Part shown: positions 24,326 through 33,554 of the stretch, one piece after another
Position numbering within the stretch: the first letter of the stretch is position 1
Layout of the letters: each line of letters begins with the position of its first letter
Assembly: GCA_014860455.1 (NCBI GenBank)
Contig: JACZJQ010000165.1
Location: forward strand, 1 to 41,029
DNA length: 41,029 bases
Direction of reading: 5' to 3'
Source of the DNA: Bryobacteraceae bacterium
Lineage (GTDB): Bacteria > Acidobacteriota > Terriglobia > Bryobacterales > Bryobacteraceae
The notes under the pieces: model-generated
The model's database searches: none
Told to the model about the DNA's origin: nothing
What the model saw: only the letters and a program-made list of their open reading frames with translations
Translations under genes and position numbers: made by a program

Positions 24326-26138
24326 GACCTCGGTTACCGTGGCCGGAAGAGTCGAGGCCGACGCGCCGGCGTCAGTCACATCCCTGGCCCGCAACGAACT
24401 CTCGGCCTTGCCCGGCGTGAACGCCGACGACAGGCTGCGACTCGTTCCCGGATTCACGCTCTTCCGCCGCTCGTCGTCGCTTGTCGCAAACCCCACAACG
24501 CAGGGCGTCTCGCTGCGCGGCATCGGATCCACCGGAGCCAGCCGCACACTGGTGCTGTGGGACGGCATTCCTGTGAACGACCCCTTCGGCGGCTGGGTCC
24601 AATGGACCCGCCTCGCCCCCGACGAAATGGAGCGCATCGAAGTCTCGCGCGGCGCGTCCACCAGCCTGTTCGGCGACCGCGCCATGGGCGGCGCCATCGG
24701 CCTGTTCACCCGTGAAGCCGAACAAACCCGCATCGGCGTCTCATTCGAAACAGGCAACCGCGGCACGGTTCCGGCCTCACTTTCCGCCGCCCGTCGCCTC
24801 GGCTCCTGGGCCGTCTCAGGCTCAGGACGCGCGTTCACAACCGATGGCTACTACATCGTTCCTGAAGACATCCGCGGAACTGCCGACGCCCGAGCCAACG
24901 TCCGCTTCAGCGGCGGCAACCTCCGTCTCGACCGCGCTGGCCAGCGCGACCGCCTGTTCCTGCGCGCCGACATCCACGCCGAACAGCGCGACAACGGCAC
25001 CCGCCTGCAGCAGAACTCCACCAGCCTCGGCACGCTCGCCGCGCACTATTCGCGCTCCTCCGCATCGTCTCTGCTCTCATTGCTTGGCTTCCATACACGC
25101 ACCGAATACCGCGCGTCGTTTTCGTCCATCACCAGCAACCGCAACGTCGAAACGCTCACCTCGCGCCAGTCCGTCCCCGCCGATGCAACCGGCGGCGCGG
25201 CGCTCTATCGCTGGTCGCAACGCGGCGCCAACCTCTCCCTCGGCGCCGACCTCAACCGCGCTGAAGGCTACAGCCTCGATACCATCCACCCCGCCGGCTT
25301 CCGCTCCGGCGGCGGCGTGCAATGGCAATACGGCCTGTTCACCCAGGGCGACATCCGGCTAGATCGCCTCCAACTGTTCGGCGGCCTGCGCCGCCACATG
25401 GCCGGCGCACGCCAGTTTTGGAGCCCCAGCGGCGGCGCGGCCGTCGACGCCGGACGCCTCCGACTGCGCACCTCCGCCTACCGGGCTTTCCGCTCACCCA
25501 CGCTCAACGAACTCCATCGCGAATTCCGCGCCGGCAACGTCCGCACGCTGCCCAACGCCGCCCTCAAGCCCGAATCGCTTGAAGGCGTCGAAGCCGGATT
25601 CGATCTCCGCTTCGAACGGACCACGCTCTCCGCCACAGCCTTCCGCAACTCGCTCAATGGCCTGGTCACAAACGTCACTCGCTCGGTCACTGGGTCGCTC
25701 ATCACCCGCCAGCGCGACAACGCCGCCTCGGCCCTCTCCCGCGGCGTCGAACTCTCGGTCACCCACCGCCGCGGACCCTGGCTCGCCCATGCCGCCTGGC
25801 TCCTCGCCGATTCGTCGTTCTCGACAACCGCCCGCCTACCCCAGGTCCCGCGCAATCAGGGCTCGGCCCTGCTCACCTGGTCGCGTGGCGGTGCTCTCGT
25901 CTCCGGTGGCCTGCGCGCGTCGTCGCTTCAATTCGAGGACGACCTGAACACCTTCATCCTGCCAGGCTTCGCCGTCTGGCACCTCAACGCATCGCACCCT
26001 CTCGCCGGACCGGTCTCGGCCACCTTCGCCATCGAAAACGCCTTCAACCGCGCCTATCTCGCCGGATTCACCCCAACACCCATGCTCGCCGCGTCACGCC
26101 TCTACCGCGCCGGACTGCGCTTCGAACTGCCCCGCTAG
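24228..26138 (+). CDS. TonB-dependent outer membrane receptor
   Basis: This 636-residue receptor starts at a GTG whose product begins VKRVPLAVLGLQLLSLAPA, a clear signal peptide. A TonB-box-like KTSVTVAG follows. The plug domain (about 45-160) has LSALPGVN, GVSLRGIGSTGASRTLVLWD and ERIEVSRGASTSLFGDRAMG. The rest is a 22-strand barrel of short length, comparable to BtuB-like cobalamin or small siderophore receptors. No cobalamin riboswitch or iron box is recognised upstream. The start lies 98 nt inside the DUF58 gene in another frame; only GTG (24228) or TTG (24192) could initiate. The C-terminus lacks the usual final aromatic residue (ends FELPR). The substrate is unknown. Confidence 0.88.
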   Translation: MKRVPLAVLGLQLLSLAPAIVLCQQAPPPVSHKTSVTVAGRVEADAPASVTSLARNELSALPGVNADDRLRLVPGFTLFRRSSSLVANPTTQGVSLRGIGSTGASRTLVLWDGIPVNDPFGGWVQWTRLAPDEMERIEVSRGASTSLFGDRAMGGAIGLFTREAEQTRIGVSFETGNRGTVPASLSAARRLGSWAVSGSGRAFTTDGYYIVPEDIRGTADARANVRFSGGNLRLDRAGQRDRLFLRADIHAEQRDNGTRLQQNSTSLGTLAAHYSRSSASSLLSLLGFHTRTEYRASFSSITSNRNVETLTSRQSVPADATGGAALYRWSQRGANLSLGADLNRAEGYSLDTIHPAGFRSGGGVQWQYGLFTQGDIRLDRLQLFGGLRRHMAGARQFWSPSGGAAVDAGRLRLRTSAYRAFRSPTLNELHREFRAGNVRTLPNAALKPESLEGVEAGFDLRFERTTLSATAFRNSLNGLVTNVTRSVTGSLITRQRDNAASALSRGVELSVTHRRGPWLAHAAWLLADSSFSTTARLPQVPRNQGSALLTWSRGGALVSGGLRASSLQFEDDLNTFILPGFAVWHLNASHPLAGPVSATFAIENAFNRAYLAGFTPTPMLAASRLYRAGLRFELPR

Positions 26139-26190
26139 GCCGCCGGCGCGGGCCGTGCCACGGGCTTACGCTCGACTATCATCAAATGAC

Positions 26191-26955
26191 ATGCGCCGAA
26201 ACCTGAAGACGATCCTTCGCTGGACGTGGATCCTAGCTGGGTTCGCGCTCACCGCCTGGATGATCGCCGGCTTCCAGGCCAGTGGCGTACCTGACGAATC
26301 CACTAAAGGCGACGGGCGGGTCGCCGTCACTGCCGCAAGCGACGGAATAGAATTCCGCATCCGCGCCAATCCGCGCAGTTCAGGCCTGATCTTCCTGCCG
26401 GGCGGCATGGTGGATCCTACGGCCTACGCGCCGCTGATGAAGCGTATTGCCGCCGCCGGACATCCCGTTCACCTGCTCTACCTGCCGTGGCGCTGCGCCT
26501 GTACTGAATCGCAGGTAGGGGATCTCTTCCGGAACATTCAATCGGTGATGGCTGCCGAACCCGCCACCAACTGGGCCTTGGCCGGACACTCACGGGGAGG
26601 CATGCTGGCATCCCGCTTCGAGCATCAAAACGGAGGCAGGCTGGCGGGTCTGGTTCTCATAGGCACCACCCACCCGCGTGATTTCAGCTTGGCAGGGAGA
26701 TCCATCCCGGTCGTGAAGATCTACGGCACAAACGACGGTATCGCATCGTATTCCGGCATGCGGCGGAACCAGCATCTCCTGCCGGCGAATACAGGGTGGA
26801 TCGGCATCGAAGGCGGCAACCACGTGCAGTTCGGCTACTACCGCCATCAACTGGGTGACGGTGCGGCGTCCATCTCGCGTGAAGACCAGCAACTGGCGGT
26901 TGAACGGGCCCTGCTGAGAGTCCTTGCCGGGACTGGCGGCGATCCCGGGCATTGA
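26191..26955 (+). CDS. Membrane-anchored alpha/beta hydrolase
   Basis: This 254-residue protein has one N-terminal membrane helix (about 10-28), then an alpha/beta hydrolase domain. The catalytic triad is readable: nucleophile S134 in GHSRGG, D182 in YGTNDG and H211 in GGNHVQFG. It would hydrolyse an ester or amide in the periplasm. The start at 26191 is chosen over an in-frame start at 26155 because the basic residues MRRNLK directly precede the membrane helix. It follows the receptor gene by 52 nt. No substrate can be named. Confidence 0.75.
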   Translation: MRRNLKTILRWTWILAGFALTAWMIAGFQASGVPDESTKGDGRVAVTAASDGIEFRIRANPRSSGLIFLPGGMVDPTAYAPLMKRIAAAGHPVHLLYLPWRCACTESQVGDLFRNIQSVMAAEPATNWALAGHSRGGMLASRFEHQNGGRLAGLVLIGTTHPRDFSLAGRSIPVVKIYGTNDGIASYSGMRRNQHLLPANTGWIGIEGGNHVQFGYYRHQLGDGAASISREDQQLAVERALLRVLAGTGGDPGH

Positions 26956-26986
26956 GCAGGAACGGCGATAGCCCGGCAGGCGACCG

Positions 26987-27790
26987 TTACCCGCCCATCG
27001 CGCACCGGAAACCGACGTGACCCACCGGGTCGTCGGCCCGATGGCTGTCTCTCGCGGTCACCCGCATGTTGAATGCCCCGCCATCGTAGCTCCCGCCACG
27101 GATCACTCGCCGCTCGGCGCTCGTCTTGCCCAACGCGGCGATGCCGGCTTCGGTGAATTCCAGAGCGTGACTGGGATACGGGCTCGGCCATGCGTCCAGA
27201 CAGAACTCCCACACGTTGCCCGCAAGATCAAAGACCCCGCTCCGGCCTGCCGGGCTGCGGCCAACCCTCACGGGCGCGTGTTTGCCTGATTCGGAGTAAT
27301 TCGCCAAGCCAGGCGAGGCGTCTTCGTTGCCCCACGGATATTTCGCGCCGGCCTGTCCTCCCCGCGCTGCAAACTCCCATTCAGCCTCTGCCGGCAGGCG
27401 CTTTCCGGCCCAACTGGCGTAGGCCATGGCGGCCTGCCACGAGACGTGGACTACCGGGAAGTCGCCCTGGCCCTCCGGAAAGTGGTCGCCAACCCAGTTG
27501 AGGAGGTAATTGCCACCCAACTTCCGTCTGTCCCATTCCGGTCTGGCTATGACAAATTCTTGATATTCGCGGTTGGTCACCTCATACCGGTCGATCCAGA
27601 ACGGAGGAACTGTCACTTGGTGGCGTGGCGATTCGGCCAGAAGCATCGCCCTCAGCCCGGGGCCGGCCTTGGGGAATTGCTGCAGAAGCGTGGCCTCGTC
27701 CGCCCCCATCTGGAACGTGCCACCTGGGAGGCGCACCATCCGCTCCTTGCCGAATGCCAGAACTGAAAGCAGGGCATCCCTTCGTGTCAT
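26987..27790 (-). CDS. FGE/SUMF1-fold protein lacking the catalytic cysteines
   Basis: This 267-residue protein has a clear formylglycine-generating-enzyme fold. RLPGGTFQMG opens it, IDRYEVTNREY follows, and RLPAEAEWEFAARGG, FDLAGNVWEFCLD and RRVIRGGSYDGGAF come later. In true FGEs the RGGS segment is followed by two cysteines that oxidise the sulfatase cysteine. Here it reads RGGSYDGGAFNMRVTAR, two residues shorter and without cysteine. Formylglycine synthesis is therefore unlikely, and a related role (EgtB/PvdO-like, ligand binding or kinase-associated) is possible. N-terminal MTRRDALLSVLAF may be a short Tat-like signal. The ATG at 27790 is preferred over GTG at 27793. Confidence 0.75.
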   Translation of the reverse strand: MTRRDALLSVLAFGKERMVRLPGGTFQMGADEATLLQQFPKAGPGLRAMLLAESPRHQVTVPPFWIDRYEVTNREYQEFVIARPEWDRRKLGGNYLLNWVGDHFPEGQGDFPVVHVSWQAAMAYASWAGKRLPAEAEWEFAARGGQAGAKYPWGNEDASPGLANYSESGKHAPVRVGRSPAGRSGVFDLAGNVWEFCLDAWPSPYPSHALEFTEAGIAALGKTSAERRVIRGGSYDGGAFNMRVTARDSHRADDPVGHVGFRCAMGG

Positions 27791-27828
27791 CACCTCAAAT
27801 TGGACGTCCGCAGGACGCCGAAGTGAGC

Positions 27829-27925
27829 AAACAAACCCGTGGCGGTCAACAGACCCAACCTCTCTTTCAAGGATTGGAGGTTCGGAGCCCCGGCTGGCCT
27901 ACGGCGGTCCTGACGGGTTGTTTTT
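27829..27925 (+). promoter_or_regulatory. Structured leader before trpC (candidate attenuator-like hairpin)
   Basis: An 11-bp stem with one bulged A pairs 27829-27840 with 27913-27923 (core ACCCGT/ACGGGT) and runs into TTTTT at 27921-27925, just before trpC. Inside its 72-nt loop AACCTC (27857-27862) can pair with GAGGTT (27877-27882). A hairpin plus T-run just before a trp operon is suggestive of attenuation. However, no leader peptide with tandem Trp codons and no T-box core is recognised. Confidence 0.35.
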
Positions 27926-27946
27926 GCTATCTTGAGAGTTCCCCGC

Positions 27947-28732
27947 ATGACGGCCAACGTTCCCGATATTCTCGCGCGCATTGTCGAGCGCAAACGCGTC
28001 GAGGTCGCTGCCAAACAAGGCTCACGCCACTCATTCGAACAGAGCGCGCGCTACCAGTCCGGCCAGCGCCGCGACTTCGCCAAAGCCCTGCGCGCCCGCC
28101 CGCCGGCCATCATCGCCGAGATCAAAAAGGCCTCGCCCAGCAAAGGCCTGCTCGCCGCTGACTTCAACCCCGCCGCCCAAGCCCAACGCTATTTCGCCGG
28201 CGGCGCCGCCGCGCTCTCTGTCCTCACCGACCGCGACTTTTTCCAGGGCTCTCTCAGCGATCTGAAAATCGCCCGCGCCTCGGCCTTCCTGCCCGTCATC
28301 CGAAAAGACTTCACCATCGCCGAAATCGATGTCCTCGAAGCCGCGGCATCAGGCGCCGACGCCATCCTCCTCATCGCAGCCATCCTCACTAGAGACGAAC
28401 TCAGCAGCTTCCGCCAGCTCGCAGAAAACCACTCAATGGCTGCCCTGGTCGAAGTCCACGACGAAGACGAACTCGCCAAAGCGCTCGACTCCGGCGCATC
28501 CATCATCGGCGTCAACAACCGCGACCTCCGCACCTTCAACGTCAGTCTCGAAACCTCGGAACGCCTGGTCGCGCTGATGCCCGCATCCATCACCAAGGTC
28601 GCCGAAAGCGGCATCCATTCCGCTGAGGACGTCCGCCTTCTCCAATCCGCCGGCTTCCACGCCTTCCTCGTCGGCGAGCACCTCATGAAATCCCCCGACC
28701 CCGCCGAAGCCCTGCGGGCTCTGCGCTCATGA
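27947..28732 (+). CDS. trpC: Indole-3-glycerol phosphate synthase
   Basis: This 261-residue (beta/alpha)8 enzyme closes the indole ring from CdRP in tryptophan synthesis. IIAEIKKASPSKG carries E58 and K60 and the phosphate/substrate segment; VIRKDFTI carries the second lysine. IIGVNNRDL and VAESGIHS are the standard late-strand motifs. The ATG at 27947 is used; a TTG five codons earlier is rejected. It is the first gene of the aromatic operon and its stop overlaps trpF by ATGA. Confidence 0.95.
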   Translation: MTANVPDILARIVERKRVEVAAKQGSRHSFEQSARYQSGQRRDFAKALRARPPAIIAEIKKASPSKGLLAADFNPAAQAQRYFAGGAAALSVLTDRDFFQGSLSDLKIARASAFLPVIRKDFTIAEIDVLEAAASGADAILLIAAILTRDELSSFRQLAENHSMAALVEVHDEDELAKALDSGASIIGVNNRDLRTFNVSLETSERLVALMPASITKVAESGIHSAEDVRLLQSAGFHAFLVGEHLMKSPDPAEALRALRS

Positions 28733-29328
28733 CCCTCATCAAGATCTGCGGCATCACCACGCTGGACGATGCACTGCACGCCTCCGAAGCCGGCGCCTCC
28801 GCCCTCGGCTTCAATTTTTGGCCCCGCAGCAAGCGCTACATCGCCCCAGCCGCCGCCGCCGCCATCACGAAGAGCCTGCCCGCCGGTGTGATGAAAGTCG
28901 GCGTATTCGTCGACGCCCCCGAAACAGAGTTCACCGCCATCGCCAGCGAGGCCGGTCTCGACATCGTTCAATTCCACGGAACGCCGGCGGCGCCCCTCTC
29001 CATCCGCCACTGGCTCGCCTTTTCTGCCACCGAAGCAGGCATTCGGGCGACAATGGAAGCAAGCGGGGCCGAAGCGTTTCTGATCGACACCCCCGCCGGC
29101 GTTGAGCGCGGCGGAACCGGGCGTGCCTTCGATTGGTCGCTGGTCACCGATCTGCCCGGCAGGGTCGTTCTTGCCGGCGGACTCGGGCCAGACAACGTCG
29201 CCCAGGCCATCCGCCAGGTCAGCCCCTGGGGCGTCGACGCCTGTTCCAGGCTCGAGTCCGCTCCCGGCCGCAAGGACCACGCCAAGGTAACGGAATTCAT
29301 CCGAGCCGCGCGCTCGGCCACGATATGA
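28729..29328 (+). CDS. trpF: Phosphoribosylanthranilate isomerase
   Basis: This 199-residue enzyme isomerises phosphoribosylanthranilate to CdRP, the step before TrpC. IKICGIT holds the catalytic cysteine C7 and FLIDTP holds the likely acid D120. [12 protein letters not shown] and VQFHG are conserved strands. Both ends overlap neighbours by 4 nt (ATGA), indicating translational coupling. Confidence 0.95.
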   Translation: MTLIKICGITTLDDALHASEAGASALGFNFWPRSKRYIAPAAAAAITKSLPAGVMKVGVFVDAPETEFTAIASEAGLDIVQFHGTPAAPLSIRHWLAFSATEAGIRATMEASGAEAFLIDTPAGVERGGTGRAFDWSLVTDLPGRVVLAGGLGPDNVAQAIRQVSPWGVDACSRLESAPGRKDHAKVTEFIRAARSATI

Positions 29329-30542
29329 GCAACGACCCAATTCAACAGCCCGACTCCGGCGGCCACTTCGGCCCCTACGGCGGCCGCTACGTTCCCGAAA
29401 TCCTCATGGCGCCGCTCGAAGAGATCGAACGCGCCTATGCTGACGCCCGCCAGGATCCGGCGTTTCAAGCCGAACTCGCCGACCTGCTCGCCCATTTCGC
29501 CGGCCGCCCCACGCCGCTCTATGAATGCAGGCGCCTGTCTGAAAACCTCGGCGGCGCGCGCATCTTCCTCAAGCGCGAAGACCTGCTCCACACCGGCGCG
29601 CACAAAATCAACAACTGCCTCGGCCAGGTTCTGCTCGCCCGCCGCATGGGAAAGACCCGAATCATCGCCGAGACCGGCGCCGGCCAGCATGGCGTCGCCA
29701 CGGCAACGGTCTGCGCCCTGTTCGGCCTCGAGTGCGTCGTCTACATGGGCGAGGAGGACATGCGCCGCCAGCGGCTCAACGTCTTCCGCATGCGCCTTCT
29801 CGGCGCCCGCGTCGAAAGTGTCACCAGCGGCTCGCGCACCCTCAAGGACGCCGTCAGCGAAGCCATGCGCGATTGGGCCACCAACATCGAAGACACCCAC
29901 TACCTGCTCGGCTCGGCCCTCGGCGCACACCCTTACCCGATGATGGTCCGCGACTTCCATCGCTGCACCGGCGACGAAGCCCGCCGCCAGATCACCGAAC
30001 AAGCCGGACGCCTGCCCGACATGATCGTCGCCTGCGTCGGCGGCGGCTCCAACGCCATCGGCATCTTCACCGCGTTCATCCCCGATACGCAGGTCTCGCT
30101 GATCGGCGTCGAAGCCGGCGGCCGCGGCCTCACCACCGGCGACCACGCCGCCCGCATCGCCGGCGGCAGCCCCGGCGTCCTCCAAGGCGCTTACAGCTAT
30201 CTCCTGCAGGATAACGACGGCCAGGTCTCGCTCACCCATTCCGTTTCTGCCGGCCTCGACTACGCCCTCATCGGTCCCGAACACGCCTGGCTCCACGACC
30301 AGGGCCGCGCCCGCTACACCAACTGCACGGACTCCGACGCCCTCAGCGCCGCCCGCACTCTCGCCCGCACCGAGGGCATCATCCCGGCGCTTGAATCCTC
30401 ACACGCCGTCGCCGAAGCCATCCGCCTCGCCCCCGAAGCCGCCAGCAAAATCATCCTCGTCAACCTCTCCGGCCGCGGCGACAAGGACACCGACATCTAC
30501 CGCGAAAACTTCCCGGAATTGGATACGCCCGATGCCCAGTAG
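29325..30542 (+). CDS. trpB: Tryptophan synthase beta chain
   Basis: This 405-residue PLP enzyme joins indole and serine. [11 protein letters not shown] contains the PLP lysine K94; AETGAGQHG and [11 protein letters not shown] bind substrate and the PLP phosphate. [11 protein letters not shown] at the N-terminus marks the classical TrpB1 type that complexes with TrpA. The ATG overlaps the trpF stop by 4 nt and the end overlaps trpA by 11 nt. Confidence 0.96.
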   Translation: MSNDPIQQPDSGGHFGPYGGRYVPEILMAPLEEIERAYADARQDPAFQAELADLLAHFAGRPTPLYECRRLSENLGGARIFLKREDLLHTGAHKINNCLGQVLLARRMGKTRIIAETGAGQHGVATATVCALFGLECVVYMGEEDMRRQRLNVFRMRLLGARVESVTSGSRTLKDAVSEAMRDWATNIEDTHYLLGSALGAHPYPMMVRDFHRCTGDEARRQITEQAGRLPDMIVACVGGGSNAIGIFTAFIPDTQVSLIGVEAGGRGLTTGDHAARIAGGSPGVLQGAYSYLLQDNDGQVSLTHSVSAGLDYALIGPEHAWLHDQGRARYTNCTDSDALSAARTLARTEGIIPALESSHAVAEAIRLAPEAASKIILVNLSGRGDKDTDIYRENFPELDTPDAQ

Positions 30543-31344
30543 CAACCGCATCGCTGACGCCTTCGCCGCCGCTAAAGCGCAATCCCGTCCCGCCCTGGTC
30601 GCCTACCTCACCGCCGGCGACCCCTCGCCCGCGCGCTCCGCATCGCTCGCCCTAGCGCTGAACCGCGGCGGCGCTGACGTCCTCGAACTCGGCGTTCCCT
30701 TCTCCGATCCCGTCGCCGACGGACCAGTCATCCAACAAGCCTCTGACCGCGCTCTCAAGGCCGGTACGAACGTCCGCCGCGTCCTCGAAATCGCCGCCGA
30801 AATCCGCCGTCAAAGCGCCTTGCCCATCGTCCTGTTCAGCTACTTGAACCCGCTGATGCGCTACGGCTTCGACGCCCTCGCGCGCGACGCCCGCGACGCC
30901 GGCATCGACGGCTGCCTGCTCACGGATTTGAGCGTCGAAGAGGCCGCCGGACCGGTCTCAAAGCTCCGCGCCGCCGGACTCGACACCGTCTTCCTCGCCG
31001 CGCCCACCTCCACCGATCGCCGTCTGAAACTCGTCTCTGAACTCAGCTCCGGCTTCGTCTATGTCGTCTCCCGCACCGGCGTCACCGGCGAACGCTCAGA
31101 CGTCGCCGCCTCGGTCGAACCGCTGGTCAACAAGATCAAATCGATGACGGACAAGCCCCTCGCCGTCGGCTTCGGCGTCTCGAAGCGCGAACATGTCGCT
31201 GCCATCGGCGGTTATGCTGACGGCGTCATCATCGGCAGCGCCATCATGCGCATCATCGAACAGCACGGCCACGCGCCCGACCTCGAATCCCGCCTCGAAC
31301 AGTTCATGCGAACTCTCTCCGGCAAGGAGGACTCCCCACGATGA
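30532..31344 (+). CDS. trpA: Tryptophan synthase alpha chain
   Basis: This 270-residue enzyme cleaves indole-3-glycerol phosphate and channels indole to Trp[16 protein letters not shown] contains the catalytic E52 and D63. The phosphate-binding [11 protein letters not shown] is also present. The start at 30532 lies 11 nt before the trpB stop; a longer in-frame start at 30391 would fall deep inside trpB and encodes a non-family, Pro/Ser-rich extension. Confidence 0.95.
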   Translation: MPSSNRIADAFAAAKAQSRPALVAYLTAGDPSPARSASLALALNRGGADVLELGVPFSDPVADGPVIQQASDRALKAGTNVRRVLEIAAEIRRQSALPIVLFSYLNPLMRYGFDALARDARDAGIDGCLLTDLSVEEAAGPVSKLRAAGLDTVFLAAPTSTDRRLKLVSELSSGFVYVVSRTGVTGERSDVAASVEPLVNKIKSMTDKPLAVGFGVSKREHVAAIGGYADGVIIGSAIMRIIEQHGHAPDLESRLEQFMRTLSGKEDSPR

Positions 31345-31649
31345 TGAGTCCCGAAGAAGCAGCCCGCCTGCTCGACCAATACCGCATCGAGATCGACTCG
31401 CTCGATCTCCGCATCCTCGACATCCTCAACGAACGCACCCGCATCGTCGAAAAGATCGGCGCCGTCAAACGCGAAGCCAGCCTGCCCGTCTACGAGCCTA
31501 AGCGCGAGGATGCCGTCTACCGCAACGTGCTCTCGCACAATCAGGGCCCGCTGTCGGAAGCCGCCGTGCGCCGCCTCTTCGAACGCATCATCGACGAAAT
31601 GCGCACCCTCCAGCGCGAACGCAATCAGCAGAAGGAGAACGGCCAATGA
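31341..31649 (+). CDS. Chorismate mutase, AroQ type
   Basis: This 102-residue all-helical monofunctional enzyme converts chorismate to prephenate. R15, R32, K43 and E56 have the same spacing as the E. coli AroQ active-site residues R11, R28, K39 and E52, and Q91 is the likely late-helix glutamine. There is no fused dehydratase, dehydrogenase or DAHP synthase. It is coupled by ATGA overlaps to trpA upstream and DAHP synthase downstream. Its neighbour tyrA uses the product prephenate. Confidence 0.9.
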   Translation: MMSPEEAARLLDQYRIEIDSLDLRILDILNERTRIVEKIGAVKREASLPVYEPKREDAVYRNVLSHNQGPLSEAAVRRLFERIIDEMRTLQRERNQQKENGQ

Positions 31650-32656
31650 TCGTCGTCATGGAACAGGGCTCCACAGAGGAGCAGCTTCAACAGGTCATCG
31701 ACAAACTAGTCTCGCTGGACTTCACCATCCACCGTTCCACCGGCGTCATCCATACCGTCCTCGGCGGCGTCGGCCCGCGCGAAGTCGACCCCGAAGAGTT
31801 TCTCGTCATGCCCGGCGTCCGCGAATGCCATCGCGTCGTCGCGCCATACAAGCTGGCCTCGCGCCCGTTCCGCGCCGAAGGCACCGTGGTCCGCTTCGGC
31901 GATGTCGAAGTCGGCGGCACCGCCGTCACGCTCATGGCTGGGCCTTGCTGCGTCGAAAGCGAACTGCAAATCCGCGAGTCCGCCGGCATCGCCGCTCAGG
32001 CCGGCGCGCGCTTCCTCCGCGCCTCAGCATTCAAACCCCGCACCTCGCCCTACAGCTTCCAGGGCCTCGGCGAACAGGGCTTGCGACTGCTGCGCGCCGC
32101 CGCCGACGAACACAAACTTCTCGTCGTTAGCGAAATCTCCGACCACACCCAGATCGCCACAATGGAGAAGTACGTCGACCTTCTCCAGGTCGGCGCCCGC
32201 AGCATGCAGAACTTCACCCTGCTTCGCGAACTCGGCCGCGCCTCCCGCCCCGTCCTTCTCAAACGCGGGCTTGCCGCCACGGTCGAAGAGCTACTCATGT
32301 CCGCCGAGTACATCCTGTCTGGTGGCAACTACAACGTCATCCTCTGCGAACGCGGCATCCGCAGCTTCGCAAGCGCCACCCGCGAAACCATGGACATCGC
32401 AGCCGTCCCGGCGGTGAAGAAACTCTCCCACCTGCCCATCCTCGCCGATCCCTCACACGGCACCGGCCGCCGCGACAAGGTCGCGCCCATGGCACGCGCC
32501 GCGGTGGCCGCCGGCGCCGACGGCCTGCTCATTGAAGTCCACCCCGACCCCGACCACGCGCTCAGCGACGGCCCGCAATCGCTCTACGCCGGCCAGTTGA
32601 TGGAACTCGTCGGCCAGCTCCGCCTCATCGCCCAGGCCATCGGACGAACCCTCTAG
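31646..32656 (+). CDS. aroF: 3-deoxy-7-phosphoheptulonate (DAHP) synthase, type I-beta with N-terminal regulatory domain
   Basis: This 336-residue enzyme condenses phosphoenolpyruvate and erythrose 4-phosphate, the entry step of the shikimate pathway. The first 65 residues form a ferredoxin-like domain as in the Thermotoga enzyme, where it gives feedback inhibition by Tyr/Phe. The catalytic barrel has GPCCVES (99-105) with the metal cysteine, [15 protein letters not shown] and [13 protein letters not shown]. It is translationally coupled to chorismate mutase. Regulation by aromatic amino acids is known for the family, not shown here. Confidence 0.93.
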   Translation: MIVVMEQGSTEEQLQQVIDKLVSLDFTIHRSTGVIHTVLGGVGPREVDPEEFLVMPGVRECHRVVAPYKLASRPFRAEGTVVRFGDVEVGGTAVTLMAGPCCVESELQIRESAGIAAQAGARFLRASAFKPRTSPYSFQGLGEQGLRLLRAAADEHKLLVVSEISDHTQIATMEKYVDLLQVGARSMQNFTLLRELGRASRPVLLKRGLAATVEELLMSAEYILSGGNYNVILCERGIRSFASATRETMDIAAVPAVKKLSHLPILADPSHGTGRRDKVAPMARAAVAAGADGLLIEVHPDPDHALSDGPQSLYAGQLMELVGQLRLIAQAIGRTL

Positions 32657-32664
32657 GACCTTAG

Positions 32665-33510
32665 ATGCAAACCGTCGCCATCGTCGGCACCGGCCTCATC
32701 GGCTCGTCTTTCGGTCTGGCCCTGCGCCGCGCCGGTTTCGCGGGCCGCATTCTCGGCGTCAGTTCCGAGCGCTCCATCGGCGCCGCCGTTGAGTGCAAAG
32801 CCATCGACGAAGGCGCGACGCTCGAATCCGCCGCCGCCCAGGCTGACTTGATCTATCTTTCGCAAACCATCTCCGGCATCCTCGACACCTTGCCCCGCCT
32901 CGCCGCCTGCCTCAAACCCGGCGCCCTGGTCACCGACGCCGGTTCCACCAAACGAACCATCGTCCAGGCCGCCGCACCCCTCGGCGACGCCTTCCTCGGC
33001 GGCCACCCGATGGCCGGCAAGGCCTCGCGCGGGGCATCCGGAGCCGAAGCCTCGCTGTTCGAAGGCCGGCCCTATATCCTCACGCCCTCGTCTCCCGAGC
33101 AGATGAGCGACCCACGTGTCCGCTCGCTCTGCGGCTGGATCGAACGCGCCGGCGCGCGCATCGTCGTCCTCACCGCCGCCGAACACGACCGCCTCGTCGC
33201 CTCCGCCTCCCACCTGCCGCAATTGCTTTCCACCGCTCTGGCTTCAACCCTCGAACACTCCGCCGATCCCGCATCCATCGCCTCGGTCTCCGGACCCGGC
33301 CTACGCGACATGACCCGCCTCGCTCTATCCAGCCATGACATTTGGAAGGACATCCTCGCCACGAATGGCGACGAAATCGCCGCCGCCCTGGGCCGCATCG
33401 AGGATCGCCTCGCCGTCCTCCGCCAGGGTCTCGTCGGCGACGCCGCCGAATCCGCTTTCACCTCCGGCCGAGACTTCTCTCTCCGCCTCCGCCCCGGCCA
33501 CCAGGACTAG
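32665..33510 (+). CDS. tyrA: Prephenate (or arogenate) dehydrogenase
   Basis: This 281-residue enzyme makes 4-hydroxyphenylpyruvate (or tyrosine from arogenate). The Rossmann motif is IVGTGLIGSS (G8, G10, G13). DAGSTK and GGHPMAGK (catalytic H114) follow, and SHLPQLLSTALA is the typical helical-domain segment. No ACT domain is present. It starts 8 nt after the DAHP synthase stop. Choice between NAD and NADP and between prephenate and arogenate cannot be read with certainty. Confidence 0.93.
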   Translation: MQTVAIVGTGLIGSSFGLALRRAGFAGRILGVSSERSIGAAVECKAIDEGATLESAAAQADLIYLSQTISGILDTLPRLAACLKPGALVTDAGSTKRTIVQAAAPLGDAFLGGHPMAGKASRGASGAEASLFEGRPYILTPSSPEQMSDPRVRSLCGWIERAGARIVVLTAAEHDRLVASASHLPQLLSTALASTLEHSADPASIASVSGPGLRDMTRLALSSHDIWKDILATNGDEIAAALGRIEDRLAVLRQGLVGDAAESAFTSGRDFSLRLRPGHQD

Positions 33511-33554
33511 CCGGGCGCGCATCCAGCCACCCATCCGGCGCATCAACTCTAGTA

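Noticed and set aside
26987-27790. Assignment as the sulfatase-activating FGE
   Set aside because: Both active-site cysteines are missing, so this function is not supported.
27791-27946. Classical trp attenuator with leader peptide or a T-box
   Set aside because: No ATG-started leader with tandem Trp codons and no T-box consensus was found; only a hairpin and T-run remain.
28968-30296. 442-codon minus-strand frame opposite trpF/trpB
   Set aside because: Ala/Gly/Val-rich shadow typical of GC-rich antisense; trpB is certain on the other strand.
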